Origin: Diphasiastrum complanatum
Taxonomy: Eukaryota > Streptophyta > Lycopodiopsida > Lycopodiales > Lycopodiaceae
Length of the DNA: 62,000 nt
Direction of reading: 5' to 3'
Assembly (NCBI GenBank): GCA_029204225.1
Contig: CM055096.1
Coordinates: forward strand, 48,061,579-48,123,578
A program made the translations under genes and the position numbers. The notes beneath the pieces are model-generated. The model was given only the letters and a program-made list of their open reading frames with translations, made no database searches and had not been told where the DNA came from. Shown here one piece after another: positions 23,701 to 35,011 of the stretch; positions within the stretch are counted from its first letter, which is position 1; each line of letters begins with the position of its first letter.

Positions 23701-25691
23701 CTTGTAAGACATTGACATTCACAAGTATTGTGTTGTTCAATGTGCAGAATTATTTCATCTCTTCTTCGCGTGAGTTAACTCGTCTTGACAACATCACAAA
23801 GGCTCCCATAATACATCACTTTTCAGAGACTATTGCTGGCTTTACAACTATCAGATGTTTTCAAAGTCAGGAGAGATTCAAGCAAGAGAACCTTGAGAAA
23901 GTGAACTTTAACTTCAGAATGGATTTTCACAACAATGCAGCTAATGAATGGCTTGGTTTTCGGTTGGAAATGATTGGCACAGTTGTTCTGACAATGTCTG
24001 CGCTTTTCATGGTCACAATTGGAAGAAGTCTGATTCCTTCAGGTAAAAGTGAATGTGTGCACCTATTTGGGCTGCATCCCTATCCTCTTTCTCACTTTTC
24101 ATGGTTAGTCAAGATTCTTATAGACGACTTTCTGAGTAACTGATTTTGCATGTTCTGGACAGACTTGGTGGGGTTATCACTCTCCTATGGTTTAGCACTC
24201 AATACATGCTTATATGGTGTTGTCTACTTATCCTGCCAACTTGAAAATAGAATGGTCTCTGTTGAAAGAATCAATCAATATTCTAACATCCCTAGTGAGG
24301 CACCTGCAATAATAGAAAACTCAAGGCCAGCTGAAGATTGGCCTCAGAAGGGAAATATTCACGTTCAAAATTTGCAGGTATCTAGCATTGATTATCACCT
24401 GGCAAGTCTTTGAGTTAAAAGTTCGACTGTCTAGCAAAATTGTGGCTTTTTCTGTTCCAATAGCTTGATGTTGGCTCCATCTTTGGATTCAACAAATTGT
24501 ATAGCTGCTTATTGATATCCTTACTGACTTCTGGTTGAAAATCACAGCTTAGGTATAGGCCAGAGACGCCCCTGGTTCTGAAAGGTATTTCTGTCCACAT
24601 CAGAGGTGGAGAGAAAGTAGGTGTTGTAGGAAGAACAGGCAGTGGTAAATCAACTCTTACTCTAGCACTTTTCCGGTTAGTGGAACCTTCAGGAGGGCGG
24701 ATTCTTGTTGATAATGTTGACATTACAAAGCTGGGACTGAGAGACCTGAGATCAAGGCTTTGTATAATCCCACAAGAGCCCACAATGTTTGAGGGTACAG
24801 TACGGAGCAATATTGATCCCCTTGGCGAACATTTAGATGCAGAGATTTGGGAGGTGATTTTTTCCCTTTAAAAAAACTCAAGAGTTTGCCCAAAGCAAGA
24901 TAGATGCTGTAACCTATGTTTACTTACTTCTTAAGTCTTATGATTAGCTTGTTTAATAACTAGTAAGTATAATGTTTTTCCTTCACTTCATGCTCAAATG
25001 AGTTGTTTCATGTTCCAAAAATGTAGAGCTTGGAAAAGTCACAGCTGGCTGACATTGTGAGGCAAAAAGAAGGGCATCTAGATTCTCCAGGTATGAAAGA
25101 AGGTTCTGTTTTGCAGAAAAAAAGCGTGTTAATGTGTTCTGAAAGCTGAATCAGCTATTCATGTGAACTTAAAACTGGTTTGTGCAGTCCTGGATGGCGG
25201 AGAAAATTGGAGTGTAGGTCAAAGACAACTTTTCTGTCTCGGTCGTGCCTTACTGAAACGAAGCAGAATTCTAGTTCTTGATGAGGCAACTGCGTCTGTG
25301 GATGGCCAAACAGATGCAATCATGCAGAAGACAATCAGAGAAGAGTTTTCTGTCTCCACAGTCATCAGCATTGCCCATCGGATTCCTTCAGTCATGGACA
25401 GTGACAAAGTTCTTGTTTTGGATGCAGGTTTGCATTTGTGCATGAAAAATTAAAAGCAACTATCATGCTTCTATTCCCAAATCAGTTCAAACATGATATT
25501 TTCAGAGTTAAATGCTAGCAAGTAAATTTTAATGACTCCAATTTCACTATGATCTGCCCCTAAATTAACTCACTGGTTTGATCACAGGCTATGTCAAGGA
25601 GTTTGATGCTCCTTCTAGACTTTTGGAGCGTTCAACATCCTTATTTGCATCACTGGTTAGAGAGTATTCAGCAAGAGCTGAAACTAGCTAA
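17747..25691 (+). CDS. ABCC: ABC transporter subfamily C (MRP/ABCC3-like), full length, 11 exons
   Basis: Coding exons from splice sites and frame: 17747-19858, 20583-20903, 21952-22038, 22363-23067, 23456-23620, 23748-24042, 24163-24377, 24548-24853, 25027-25090, 25188-25427, 25588-25691. All ten introns are GT-AG and phases agree. The product is about 1537 residues, the usual length for full plant ABCC pumps, which export glutathione conjugates or other organic anions at the vacuolar or plasma membrane using ATP. An N-terminal hydrophobic TMD0 (about residues 40-230) is followed by TMD1. NBD1 has Walker A GMVGSGKS (681-688), LSGGQ (771-775) and Walker B LDD (794-796, Asp at the catalytic Glu position, normal for this subfamily). 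TMD2 follows, then NBD2 with Walker A GRTGSGKS (1328-1335), NWSVGQ (1430-1435), Walker B LDEA (1454-1457) and H-loop His1487. The ATG at 17747 is chosen because it follows an acceptor and starts the conserved region. No disabling change was seen. The substrate cannot be inferred. Confidence 0.96.
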
Positions 25692-27750
25692 ACTGGTATA
25701 AAGCAGTTTGAGTATCTGATGTACAGGTATAAACTGGTTTAATAGCTTCCATCTTACCGTGACATATTCTTGTGAGAAGCCTCAGGTATGGCAGCTAGTT
25801 TTGAATTCAATCTGCAAAGGCCTTTGAAGCATAAGGCAGCTATTGTATTTTCCAATGTTTGGTACGGAGATTGTATACTAGTTCAATTAGGTTATTGTGG
25901 CACCTTCCTAGCTTGCTCTAAAGGTATCATTCATTGTAAAAGGTTTTGGTTGGCTGGTATAGTCAAAGGGTAATTTCAGCTAAACTGCCATATAGTTTTT
26001 CGTGTCCTCAATTTGAGTTTGTATTTGGGGTGAGTAACAGTGAATGAGAAAAATGAAAAATTGTTGATCCCGAAATTCTCTATCAGCTTTACTTCCCTAG
26101 AAAGTAAAGTGCCATGGATGAGCAGGTTAAAAACTCTTTAGTTGAAACAGCTTCAGATAGAGTTTCTATTAGAGATGTTGTAAAGTGGCAGCATGGTAAG
26201 TAACAGAATACTGCACGCTGTAACCAGCTCTTTTCTATAATTATAGAGAATCCTATGCAGTTAAAATGAACTACTCTTAGGTTACAAATCCAGGTAATGA
26301 ATTGGGAATCTCTATTTGGCTGAGTTGAAAGTGGATGTTGTGCTTGAAAAATGAGATGAGTGTAGCAGTTGAAATTGAAATTGTGAAAACAATGAATAAA
26401 AAGATTCGTGCATTGCAACTTAAAATGAAGAAGCAACAAGAGTAACATATCTTGAATCTTCACAAATGCTATATACACTATGCAAGTGTCTCACTTAAAA
26501 CATAATAGCAAAGGAAAATATCAAAAGAAAAGCATCTATTAATGGACACACATAAATTGCCTTTCTACCATTCACTTTTCATTTCTGTGGTTCTCAAGAT
26601 GTAAGAATTTGTGCATCATCATATAGGACCATTCAACATTCCTCACACATCCCCCCTTTCTCATTTTCATACATGTATTCAGGAAGTCACTAAGTAGCTA
26701 GCAAGTAATTGACTTAATTTGAAAGTCATGTCGAGAAAAAGCTGTCCTTTGACATTTTACAAATTTTCATACACCCATTGAACAATTAGTAATGAAGCAA
26801 TAACAACATTGTCAAAAAATGAGTTACGTACATACACAATAGAGCAATGTGAAAGCCTCCCAATATAATTGATGCCAGCTAATGTCTTCCAACCTAATAA
26901 CTCTAATTTTAATGCATCTTGCAAGAGTGCAATGTTGTCAATATGTATTCCACCATATTGCTTATAAAGTTGTAGGAATATCACCTTGGCTTGTCATTGC
27001 TTGGTATAGTAATTATGTGTTTTTTCAAAAGGGATGAAGCCTTTACTTCACTTTATTGCTTTCATCATAGCCCACAACCAACAAAATGAGGGCTAACACT
27101 TTCTCACACACACTCCTTGCACTATTTCTCATTAGTCGAGCACACAAACAAACTACATTCATAGCATTACTACTTCCATCATTCATTTTCATCCCAAAAG
27201 TGTAAAAAAGTGAACTCTGTACTTGAAGCTGTAAAAGTTAGCATGTCGGCATGCTAGCTTGCAAATAACATACCAGTGTGCTAGTCGAGTAAATTACAAA
27301 ATAGAAAATTTATTTTGACACATTTGAGAACCAAATTTTGAGTAAAAACATTATTTCAGAATATTTATTGAGATTTTTTTTTGCAGCCTAGCACGTCGGC
27401 AACTCACATAAACAACTCAGAATATGAGCCTCTTTTAATAGCCCAAATAATATTAATGCGTGTAGCAAAAAAAAAAAAAAGACAATTTTGATGTAATCAA
27501 TAGATTTTCTTAAATGATGTGCCTTCCAAATAATGCCAAAGCACAGTAAATTCACTACCAGTAAATTGAAAGGAGTCAAGTTTTACATATTTCAAGTAGC
27601 AGCATAAAAAAGGTGGCAAAGCATGTGCTATAATACACATTGTGAAAATTGCAGCACAAAAAGATCCTAAATCACTTGGAATGATGAGGGAAACAATAGA
27701 TTATGATTCCATAAAGTTAGCACAAGTTGCACCATCAAAATCCATCAAAA
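25692..27750. other. 3' UTR and intergenic sequence
   Basis: The first few hundred bases are presumably the ABCC 3' UTR. Beyond that the sequence is AT-rich with no ORF of coding character, no LTR pair and no RNA gene that I can identify. Confidence 0.5.
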
Positions 27751-27789
27751 ATCTATCTCCGAACCTTACTAAATGGCCCAAAACCTTGA

Positions 27790-28227
27790 AGAAGCCTTCA
27801 CACGTGTGAGTGTACGGCTTCCCACAGTCTAAGTATTGTACACCAGACCCACATTCAATCCTATAATGATTAGGAATCACAAGAACTCAAAGAATTATGA
27901 ACATAGAGAGCAATTGCACCAATATGAGAGAAAAATCATGAAATTGCTTGATTGATTTTGGTGAGAGATCATCACCTATATATACATGATCCATCATGGT
28001 TTTGGGCAAGTATGAGTAGCCCTAAATAGCTCCTAATTTTTCTCTCTTGTATCTAAGCAAGATTTGGACTCATTCCAAAGGTTCTATCACTTAGGTCAAC
28101 TTGAGAACATCCTTATAAATGGAATCCTATGCTATTTGGCATGTGTGACAAGCCACATCATGACCATCTAGCTATTTACAAGTCATATAACCAAAACTAG
28201 TCAACCTAGAATTGGGAATTTTTAACA
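27790..28227 (-). mobile_element. Copia 3' LTR remnant
   Basis: The right edge, TTTTTAACA followed by CTCCTCTTCACTA, reads on the minus strand as a purine-rich tract and then TGTTAAAAA, the start of an LTR. It lies just after the stop codon of the copia RNase H tail at 28242. The block contains CACACGTGTG at 27799-27808 with GTGTACGG next to it, as in the LTR of E3. The far LTR edge was not found, so the left limit is approximate. Confidence 0.6.
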
Positions 28228-28241
28228 CTCCTCTTCACTAT

Positions 28242-28344
28242 CTAGCTTGGTTTAGTCATCGCTTTACTAATCAATCCAAGTGATGACCTGAACTTCATAA
28301 AAGGTGTCTTTTGAAGTGGTTTAGTGAGTAGATTAGCTACACGT
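28242..28344 (-). pseudogene. Ty1/copia polyprotein, extreme C-terminus
   Basis: The minus strand reads VANLLTKPLQKTPFMKFRSS followed by LGL and a stop at 28242. This is the end of a copia RNase H domain (pattern ADLxTKPL....F..FRS.LG). Nothing upstream on the minus strand continues it: homology stops at about 28344, so the rest was lost by deletion or rearrangement. Confidence 0.8.
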
Positions 28345-28859
28345 TCATTGCTTGGAACATGCTTGTTTACTGAAATGTTTATAGATCCAGAGGTTCAGAG
28401 GATCTGTTTACTATGGTTCTTTTACTTGCTTCTTCTTCAGAACCGTTTCTGCCTATTACCAGGCTTCAAGGCATTCGTTATGTGTGCTCTTGATATTATG
28501 ATGCCAAACCAGACAGAAGGGAACAAATTGTCATTGTAGTATATTGTTGAGCTGCCTGTCAGAGGACTGCTCAAGGTCGTCTCTCTTGAACACACTTACA
28601 TTCTAACAGAGATGCAAGCCAAGAACGCTCATTCACAAATCAGCGTGCAGTCCAAATGAATATTCAACAGATTCTACAACTACCTACTATTAAAACGAAC
28701 TATACCAGATCCTAAGTATTACTGAACTGAGCTACACTTGCATAAATTGACAAAACAAGAAACAAGAACTAATCCACATCATGTTAGAAGTCCAAGAATC
28801 AAGAAACCAACCAGTCTTTTGATTCTTGGACATTCCAAGAACATCAAGAACTGGATTGT
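28345..28859. other. No gene recognised
   Basis: Short ORFs only. No repeat structure linking this stretch to its neighbours was seen. Confidence 0.4.
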
Positions 28860-29393
28860 AAAGAAATATGCAAGAACTACACCACAGAGTTGGTGAGTTT
28901 CTCCAACTGTAGTTGGTCTTGCTTATTAAACAACTCCAACTGTGATTTCCAAAGCTGATCTCGGGTATCCTCGATCGGCTTCGACTCATGGAGAAGAGCA
29001 CGTGGTGCTTGTCTTTCCCTAGATTCGTCAACATCTGATCCTTCGTCTTCTTCCTTGATGGCATCAGACATAGCTAATTTGAGGCTCATATATTCATCAT
29101 TGGATTTAAGCTCACATCTAATCCATCTTGGAAGGCCGACTAAGAACCAGATGATGAGCATTTGTTCGGAGGGCTGTTCTTGGACTTGACTTTTGAGGCA
29201 TTTGAAACGCTGGGGGTTGTGCGCATGAAGACTCGGCTCTATTAGGTTTTTGTCCCTCGAATGGGTTTGTGGATGGCTCTTGGAGTTCGGCTCTCATTCG
29301 GTAGAACCTATGACGTCTGATTTGTTCAACTACAGGGGACCTGACCTCGTATGGATAATCGTCTGGAATTTTAAGGTCTTTTTGTTGGTCCAT
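28860..29393 (-). pseudogene. Ty3/gypsy-like Gag fragment
   Basis: Two overlapping minus-strand frames (29393-29118 and 29161-28877) form one broken Gag. The second reads IIWFLVGLPRWIRCEL, then AMSDAIKEEDEGSDVDES. The same pattern (IIMWLLAEL, then ELKRREQYATLHQAMEDA and REEDEGSYDDS) occurs in the minus-strand Gag at 61560-61800, so both belong to one family. The piece lacks the zinc knuckle and everything downstream. A frameshift lies near 29150. Confidence 0.65.
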
Positions 29394-29474
29394 TGAGTAC
29401 TGGTATGAGGATTTTATTGTTTTGGATTTTTTGAGGGGTTGGTGTTTTTGGAAATATTTTTTTTTTTGGGTTCT

Positions 29475-29600
29475 TGCAGTCTCTACGGTTTGCGGTCTAC
29501 GGTCTAGTGTGGTTTACGGTTACAGTGGGTTGCGGTTATTTGTGGGTGATTGCGGTCAGTGGTCGATGGCGGTTGAAGGTGGTCGAGGGTAGTCGTAGGG
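29475..29600 (+). repeat. Degenerate TGCGGTCTACGG repeats
   Basis: GT-rich units (TTTGCGGTCTACGGTCTAG, TTTACGGTTAC, GGTTGCGGTTA, GATTGCGGTCAGTGGTC) fill about 125 bp between the Gag start and the hairpin at 29715. Confidence 0.6.
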
Positions 29601-29706
29601 CCGTATGATTGAAGTCTGTTGTGACTGTGGGCGCACGCAGGGTGCCAAATCCCTCTCACTTATTAGCTAGAGTTAGGGTTGCCTTGGGATCCGCAAACTC
29701 CCCAAT

Positions 29707-29750
29707 AGTATCCCCCACCAAAACTGGTGGCGGTCTCATGACACCTGTGA
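29707..29750 (-). other. Hairpin with G-run at a retroelement 3' end
   Basis: On the minus strand the stem CCACC-AGTTTT-GGTGG (29715-29730) runs into GGGGATAC. The same arrangement occurs at 59459-59480 next to the LTR of G1. The G-rich arm probably includes the polypurine tract. No complete LTR could be delimited here. Confidence 0.5.
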
Positions 29751-29757
29751 GATGTAG

Positions 29758-30321
29758 TTACTGTGGGATTTTATTTGCGTTACATCGAATCTTTATTAAT
29801 TGATACTGCACCTTCTCCATGAAATCGAGTCGGGCAGTGTTGAGATCTAAATTGTGCAGCAAAAAACAATGGTGGACTTCGGTAATCCAATTTGAAGTTG
29901 TCCAGGATGTGAATCGAGATTCCCAGGAGCCTCCCATCATTGCGGCACAGAAATACTGTCTAGCCATCGACAGCTGATCCTTGATGCTCTCTGAGGCCAT
30001 TGGCTTATTTGGATCGAATGCCAAAGGAGGAAGGCAATCATCCCATCTGGTTGCCACGGATGCCAACAGAGTTAAGTCTTTTACAAAAAGCACCAATTGC
30101 CTCATTGTTGGATCGGGAGAGTGTATATACTCCCGCTGTTACGCTTGTAGCGTCTGGTGTAAATCTACTGAAATTTTCCAATTGTAAGATTGGTGGATGA
30201 TTGGCCAGTTTGGCGTATGGATAGTAATTTTGTCCATGGCCAATCCCAAATCCTTCCACCTATTCCTACGTGGCATTGGTACGTAATATAGATCTATGTG
30301 CAATTGGCGAGGGCTAGCCAC
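29758..30321 (-). other. Unrecognised minus-strand ORFs
   Basis: Overlapping frames 30321-30139 and 30105-29758 (115 codons, WDDCLPPLAFDPNKP region) end just before the hairpin at 29730. Position suggests the 3' end of a retroelement coding region. The sequence matches no domain I know and is not evidently similar to the corresponding part of G1. Confidence 0.35.
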
Positions 30322-30518
30322 AGAACTCCTAATAGAATCTGGAGTTTTTTAAAAAATTGTAACTCTCCAAGATGGCTACTCTCCCAATGCAGGTATTTTA
30401 TCCAATTCCTTGCTGGCCTCTATTTCAAAGTTCTTATACTTAAGGACCCAACCACCATGCAAGGACTCATGAGAATGTTGCACTAAAAAGCTCTGAATCT
30501 GGTCCTCTATGCTGATTG

Positions 30519-31340
30519 TGTGCAAAAAGTACAAAAAGGACCAATAGTGGATCCTAATCTGATCCTCAAGAGGGATTGGTTGTCAGATTACTTGATCTAT
30601 CAATCTACTTCAGATTAAGATCAATCTAGATCAACTCTAGACACAAAATCCTAACAAGAACAATCATTAATCGAAGGTAAGTGTACTTTATGGTTTCACA
30701 CGTGTGAAACACTGTCTGAGTACGGACTCCAACCTTACACATTGATAGAACCTCAAAACAATCAAAACAAATGTAGACAAATGGAGAGAATCACTCAAAA
30801 TTGCTTCCAAAACCAAGATTGGTGTCTCACATTGATTATGGCCAAATAAGCCTCTATATATACAATAAGTGGGAGCTCGTGGTACTGATCATCCCTATGA
30901 TTCCACATGTGTGAAGGTGCTTTGTCATATGATGATTCATCATGCAAAACTGACACTTGGACAAAACCTATTATTTTGAGCACTTTTGGTCCATTTTCCT
31001 TCTATTTGGAGATCTACTTGAAAATCTTCTAGAAGTCAAAATTTACATACTTCAGCTTATTCCACACATGTGAGTTGTCCTCTACACATGTGATATGACA
31101 CCTAACCAAAGGATGTGGCTCATGCAATCAATAGATTGATGCCATGTGTCATATGTCTAGAAAACTAGTTTTTGGTCTTTTTAGCCACTAGAACTTGAAT
31201 TAAATCATATGTACAACCTATATGATTATGGTACATGACAAATACATTATTTTCACACATGGGAACAGGCTCCACACATGTGTAATCATCTATATACAAG
31301 ATTTTTGGCCTCTACCAAGCTTATTTTTGCATTTTTTACA
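30519..31340 (-). repeat. E3 3' LTR (complete)
   Basis: 822 bp with TG...CA ends. It carries the 16-base palindrome TTTCACACGTGTGAAA (30694-30709) and several decayed CACATGTG-type relatives (near 30905, 31063, 31082 and 31277). Confidence 0.85.
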
Positions 31341-31463
31341 CTCCTCAAAAATCTAGCTTGATGGAAAACATGATGATCTTGAACTTGACTCCATGGGCTT
31401 AATTGGTCTTTGCTGGTTCAAAAGGTGTGAAGATCAGCCAATGAGCTTGATGTTGATCTGAAA

Positions 31464-32285
31464 TCACCATATCCATGATAGTGCTTCTTTGATGTTGACA
31501 CCTTTGATGAACTTGAGAGCTTTGCACCATCCTAGCATCTTCGAAATTGATTCCTTCCAAATTTCATCTAGATGCTTGACTTTGAGGCCTGCTCCTTCTT
31601 CATGTGGATGATCCTCCATGAGAAAATAAAGACTTCTTGACTTATTAGGATCACAAAGATCTAACATCATGTTACCATGATCTAGAGAATTAGACTCATC
31701 CAAATTGGCAAGACTATGCATGCTATAATAACAAAGTGTTTGCATCATATCTTCATGCTTGTTTACCATGCTAATCTCAGATCCAATGAGGCTAAATACT
31801 TCATTATGGAGATAAGTGTCTTTAGAAGATGATTCACTTACTCTCATAAAGAGTTTACAATTTGCCTCAATACAAATTTTCAAACTATGTGTGAACAAAT
31901 CAGTTTTGCTCTTACATGACTCAAGAGCATACATTTGATGAAATAACCATTTGCTTTCTAATTGATTTAAAATAAATTTCAACCTTTTAAGAACATCATC
32001 TATGTTCTCAAGAGAGACTTCATACTCAACTAGTATGGCTTTACTCCAATTTTGAGATGCAATGATCTCACCAAAGCAAATTGATTTATCAAATGACATA
32101 AGAGAAGTAAGTATGTGATGTATACCACATGAGATATGCTCCTCTTTCCCTTGAAATGTGAGCCACATGGACTCAACTATATTTCTTGAGTTTCTTTTTG
32201 GAATCACAATTTGAGAAGGTCTCTCCTCCTCAATCCTTGGCACACTTGAACCTTGAGAAGGATTCTCCTCCTCAATCATTGGCAC
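31464..32285 (-). CDS. E3 ORF2, unrecognised protein with E1/E3-type module
   Basis: 273 codons from ATG 32285. No known domain. Its central part is a second copy of a module also found in E3 ORF1: ICFGEIIASQNWSKAILVE, then CKLFMRVSESSSKDTYLHNE and VFSLI, compared with FFFEEIFVSQRWIKAILVE and CKLLMRISEASKVDTYIHKQ in ORF1. The spacing between the two blocks is similar in both copies, so the ORFs arose by internal duplication. The gap to ORF1 is 34 bp, perhaps one former ORF broken by a stop. It could be a real element-encoded protein or transduced sequence. Confidence 0.5.
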   Translation of the reverse strand: MPMIEEENPSQGSSVPRIEEERPSQIVIPKRNSRNIVESMWLTFQGKEEHISCGIHHILTSLMSFDKSICFGEIIASQNWSKAILVEYEVSLENIDDVLKRLKFILNQLESKWLFHQMYALESCKSKTDLFTHSLKICIEANCKLFMRVSESSSKDTYLHNEVFSLIGSEISMVNKHEDMMQTLCYYSMHSLANLDESNSLDHGNMMLDLCDPNKSRSLYFLMEDHPHEEGAGLKVKHLDEIWKESISKMLGWCKALKFIKGVNIKEALSWIW

Positions 32286-32319
32286 ATTTGAACCTTGAGA
32301 TGACTCCTTAAGATCCTCT

Positions 32320-33336
32320 TCATGGTGCTCCTTTTTTTATGGAAATTTGAGACCTCCATGTCTCATAATGATCACAACAACTATGACCACACAATATGCA
32401 CTTCCTATGATTATCAAAATTACTCATGCTAAAAACATAAGCCCAAAAATCACCACAACTTGGCATGATTTTTCTAATATTGAAATCAAAAGGCATTTCC
32501 ATCTCAATAAGGCTAACTACTTGCTTATGGATATAAGTGTCCACTTTGGATGCTTCACTTATTCTCATAAGAAGTTTACAACTTGCCTTTAAGATTGAAA
32601 ACTTACAATTTTCATCTTTATGAATGAACACATCATTCATGATCTTATTGAAACCAAAAGATCCTACATTATGAAGATAGTTCCATTTCCTTGACTTCAT
32701 AACTAATGTAAGCTTACAAGGAAAACATATTTTACTATCTTTTAAGGCATCACACTCAACTAGTATTGCCTTAATCCACCTTTGAGATACAAAAATCTCT
32801 TCAAAGAAAAATGGTTCTTCATAAATTGACATGATAGCATAGATGAAACTATTTTCATTTAGTGATTGCTCCTTATTCTTGATTGATTTCTCTTGGATAA
32901 TAACAATAAGTTTGAACTTGTCCAAAGTTCCAAGCAAAATACTTTCCAAGGACATAAAATAAATCCAAGTTACTTTCATGAAAGTGACATCTATCTTTGC
33001 ATCTTGAACCAAACAATGTACTTCCAAATGAAAAATTTCAAAAGATTTGACATGTGTTGTGATGGACTCTTGAAGACAAATCTTGCAAGTCCTTGTGAGA
33101 CTCCAAGCCTCATTCACCTTTCCACAAAGAAAACACCTTTCCTTGGACTTGTCCTTCTTGTATTTGCATTTTGAACTTGAAGCTCCATCCTTCACCTCGG
33201 CCCCCTTGCTTTGGTTCTCCTTGGATGGATTGGTCTTCTTTTTGTAGCATCTTGAGAAAAAATATCCTCCCTTGCCACAAAGGTTGCACTTAGGATCCTT
33301 TCTTTCCTTCAATAGGATGCCACCTATTGATGCCAT
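32320..33336 (-). CDS. E3 ORF1, Gag remnant with zinc knuckle plus unrecognised module
   Basis: The frame is open from 33414. ATG 33336 is chosen because MASIGGILLKER parallels the Gag starts of E1 (MTSNGGIML) and E2 (MASNGGIML). The UBN2-type Gag body is deleted, so the start joins directly to CNLCGKGGYFFSRC, a CX2CX4HX4C knuckle in which the His is Tyr. A second Cys cluster (CFLCGK...CKIC) follows. The rest holds the first copy of the duplicated module (CKLLMRISEASKVDTYIHKQ at about residues 260-285) and a Cys/His-rich end (CILCGHSCCDHY). No enzymatic domain. Confidence 0.5.
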   Translation of the reverse strand: MASIGGILLKERKDPKCNLCGKGGYFFSRCYKKKTNPSKENQSKGAEVKDGASSSKCKYKKDKSKERCFLCGKVNEAWSLTRTCKICLQESITTHVKSFEIFHLEVHCLVQDAKIDVTFMKVTWIYFMSLESILLGTLDKFKLIVIIQEKSIKNKEQSLNENSFIYAIMSIYEEPFFFEEIFVSQRWIKAILVECDALKDSKICFPCKLTLVMKSRKWNYLHNVGSFGFNKIMNDVFIHKDENCKFSILKASCKLLMRISEASKVDTYIHKQVVSLIEMEMPFDFNIRKIMPSCGDFWAYVFSMSNFDNHRKCILCGHSCCDHYETWRSQISIKKGAP

Positions 33337-33419
33337 GTGAATAAAAAACTGTGATATGATTCTACAAATGTAATTTGTGACTTTCAAGAGACTAGATTTG
33401 AACATCTTCAACAATCTAG

Positions 33420-34999
33420 AATGATCTACAAAAGATCTAGCTCACAAACCTAAGAATCAATCTTCACACTAATGACTAGTCACTTGGAAACTTTGCTTTG
33501 ATCACTAAGACAAAAGCACACAATCTTTGAATCAAATCACAAAATAAATCAGATCCAATCTCCTATTGGACTCATTAAATACCAATGACTCTTTCTTTTG
33601 AAAGTTGAAATGGATATGAAAAAGATTTGACACCTAGATTTTCCTTTTCACTTGACTAGTTCTCTCAACACTTGAGATTCTTGAACAAAAGATGGGTCTT
33701 GTTTCAAATACATGAAAATCAAACTTAATCACCTTTTTTGGACTCACTCTTGACCCAAATAATCTCACACTTGAGATTTAAAATAAATTTGATTTGATTT
33801 GACAACAAACTATACCACCAATTTTTCACAAAGCTTAAAAAATTAGACAACTAGAGATTCACAAAGATCTCAACCATGCATGAATACTCAAATATGGACT
33901 CCTCCTCATTCTAGACATCAAATGGGATCACAAATTGACCCTCACACTCTCACAAAGAAAGTTGAATAGAACTAATTTGAGTTTCATACATACTATGTCA
34001 ATTTTTGCTCAATAAATTGATTCAATCACCCCTCTTGGATTCCACCAATTACTCTACCTCTTAAGACTTGGAATGAAATTCAAAATCAAAGGTTGTGATT
34101 TTTCTCACTAAGATATTGTGCTTCAAAGAGCTAATGCCACTTAGAAAGATTTGATCACCTGGGAAGAGACGAACTCTCCACCAATAACAACACAAAATGA
34201 GCTTCCAGATCTTGCCTTCTACAAAGGAAGGAACTCTTAGAAAATTGGATGTCTCTCTACACATTTGCCATAGACACCTTAATGACTCTTTTCAAACCTT
34301 AAAATCACTCAAACAAATTGAGTAGGGTTGAACAATGTGACTTGGATCTCAATCTCTTTTCTAGAACTCTCAATTTAAGCCAATCTATGTCAAATTCTAC
34401 AAAAGATTTGCATAGATGCTCTATATGCACTAGAAACTCTCAAAGGTTTCACTTGGAGGACAGATCCAAGGATGTTTTCTAGCAAATTGATGCTTCTAAA
34501 CTTGACCCTATCACTCTTAAACAAATCTAGAGTGATGGTACAATGGATTACAACCTCTCATCTTGCATATCACTTCTTAATCTATGATTTTTAGCAAAAT
34601 CTCTCTCAACTTCAACATGCACTCAAAAAATCAGAGATGATCAATTAATGCACCTATTTCAAGCTTCAAATTTAATTTCTTGGCTTATCTAATCCAAGAA
34701 CTAATCAAGGGATTAGATTCTCTATAGAAAATGCTTGATTTTGTACCAAAAATCATCGAATTGGGTATGTGAGTCAAATTCTACAAATTTTTGAAATTTA
34801 TCAGCCAAAACCGGATCTGTATGGCCTCACACGTGTGAAAAGGGTTCCTACAGCCCACAACAAGATTTGGACCAAAAATTTTGAGGATAGCTATCAAATC
34901 CAACTCGCTACACAAAATTTGACTAGTTTCCAAAAAACTGCTAATTTTGGCTTTGATTTGGATTAACCCTATCAATTTCAACAAAACCTCTTGTACTAG
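33420..34999. other. E3 untranslated leader
   Basis: About 1.6 kb of AT-rich sequence between the primer site and ORF1 without a credible ORF. It contains CACACGTGTG at 34828-34837. Confidence 0.6.
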
Positions 35000-35011
35000 G
35001 CTCTGATACCA

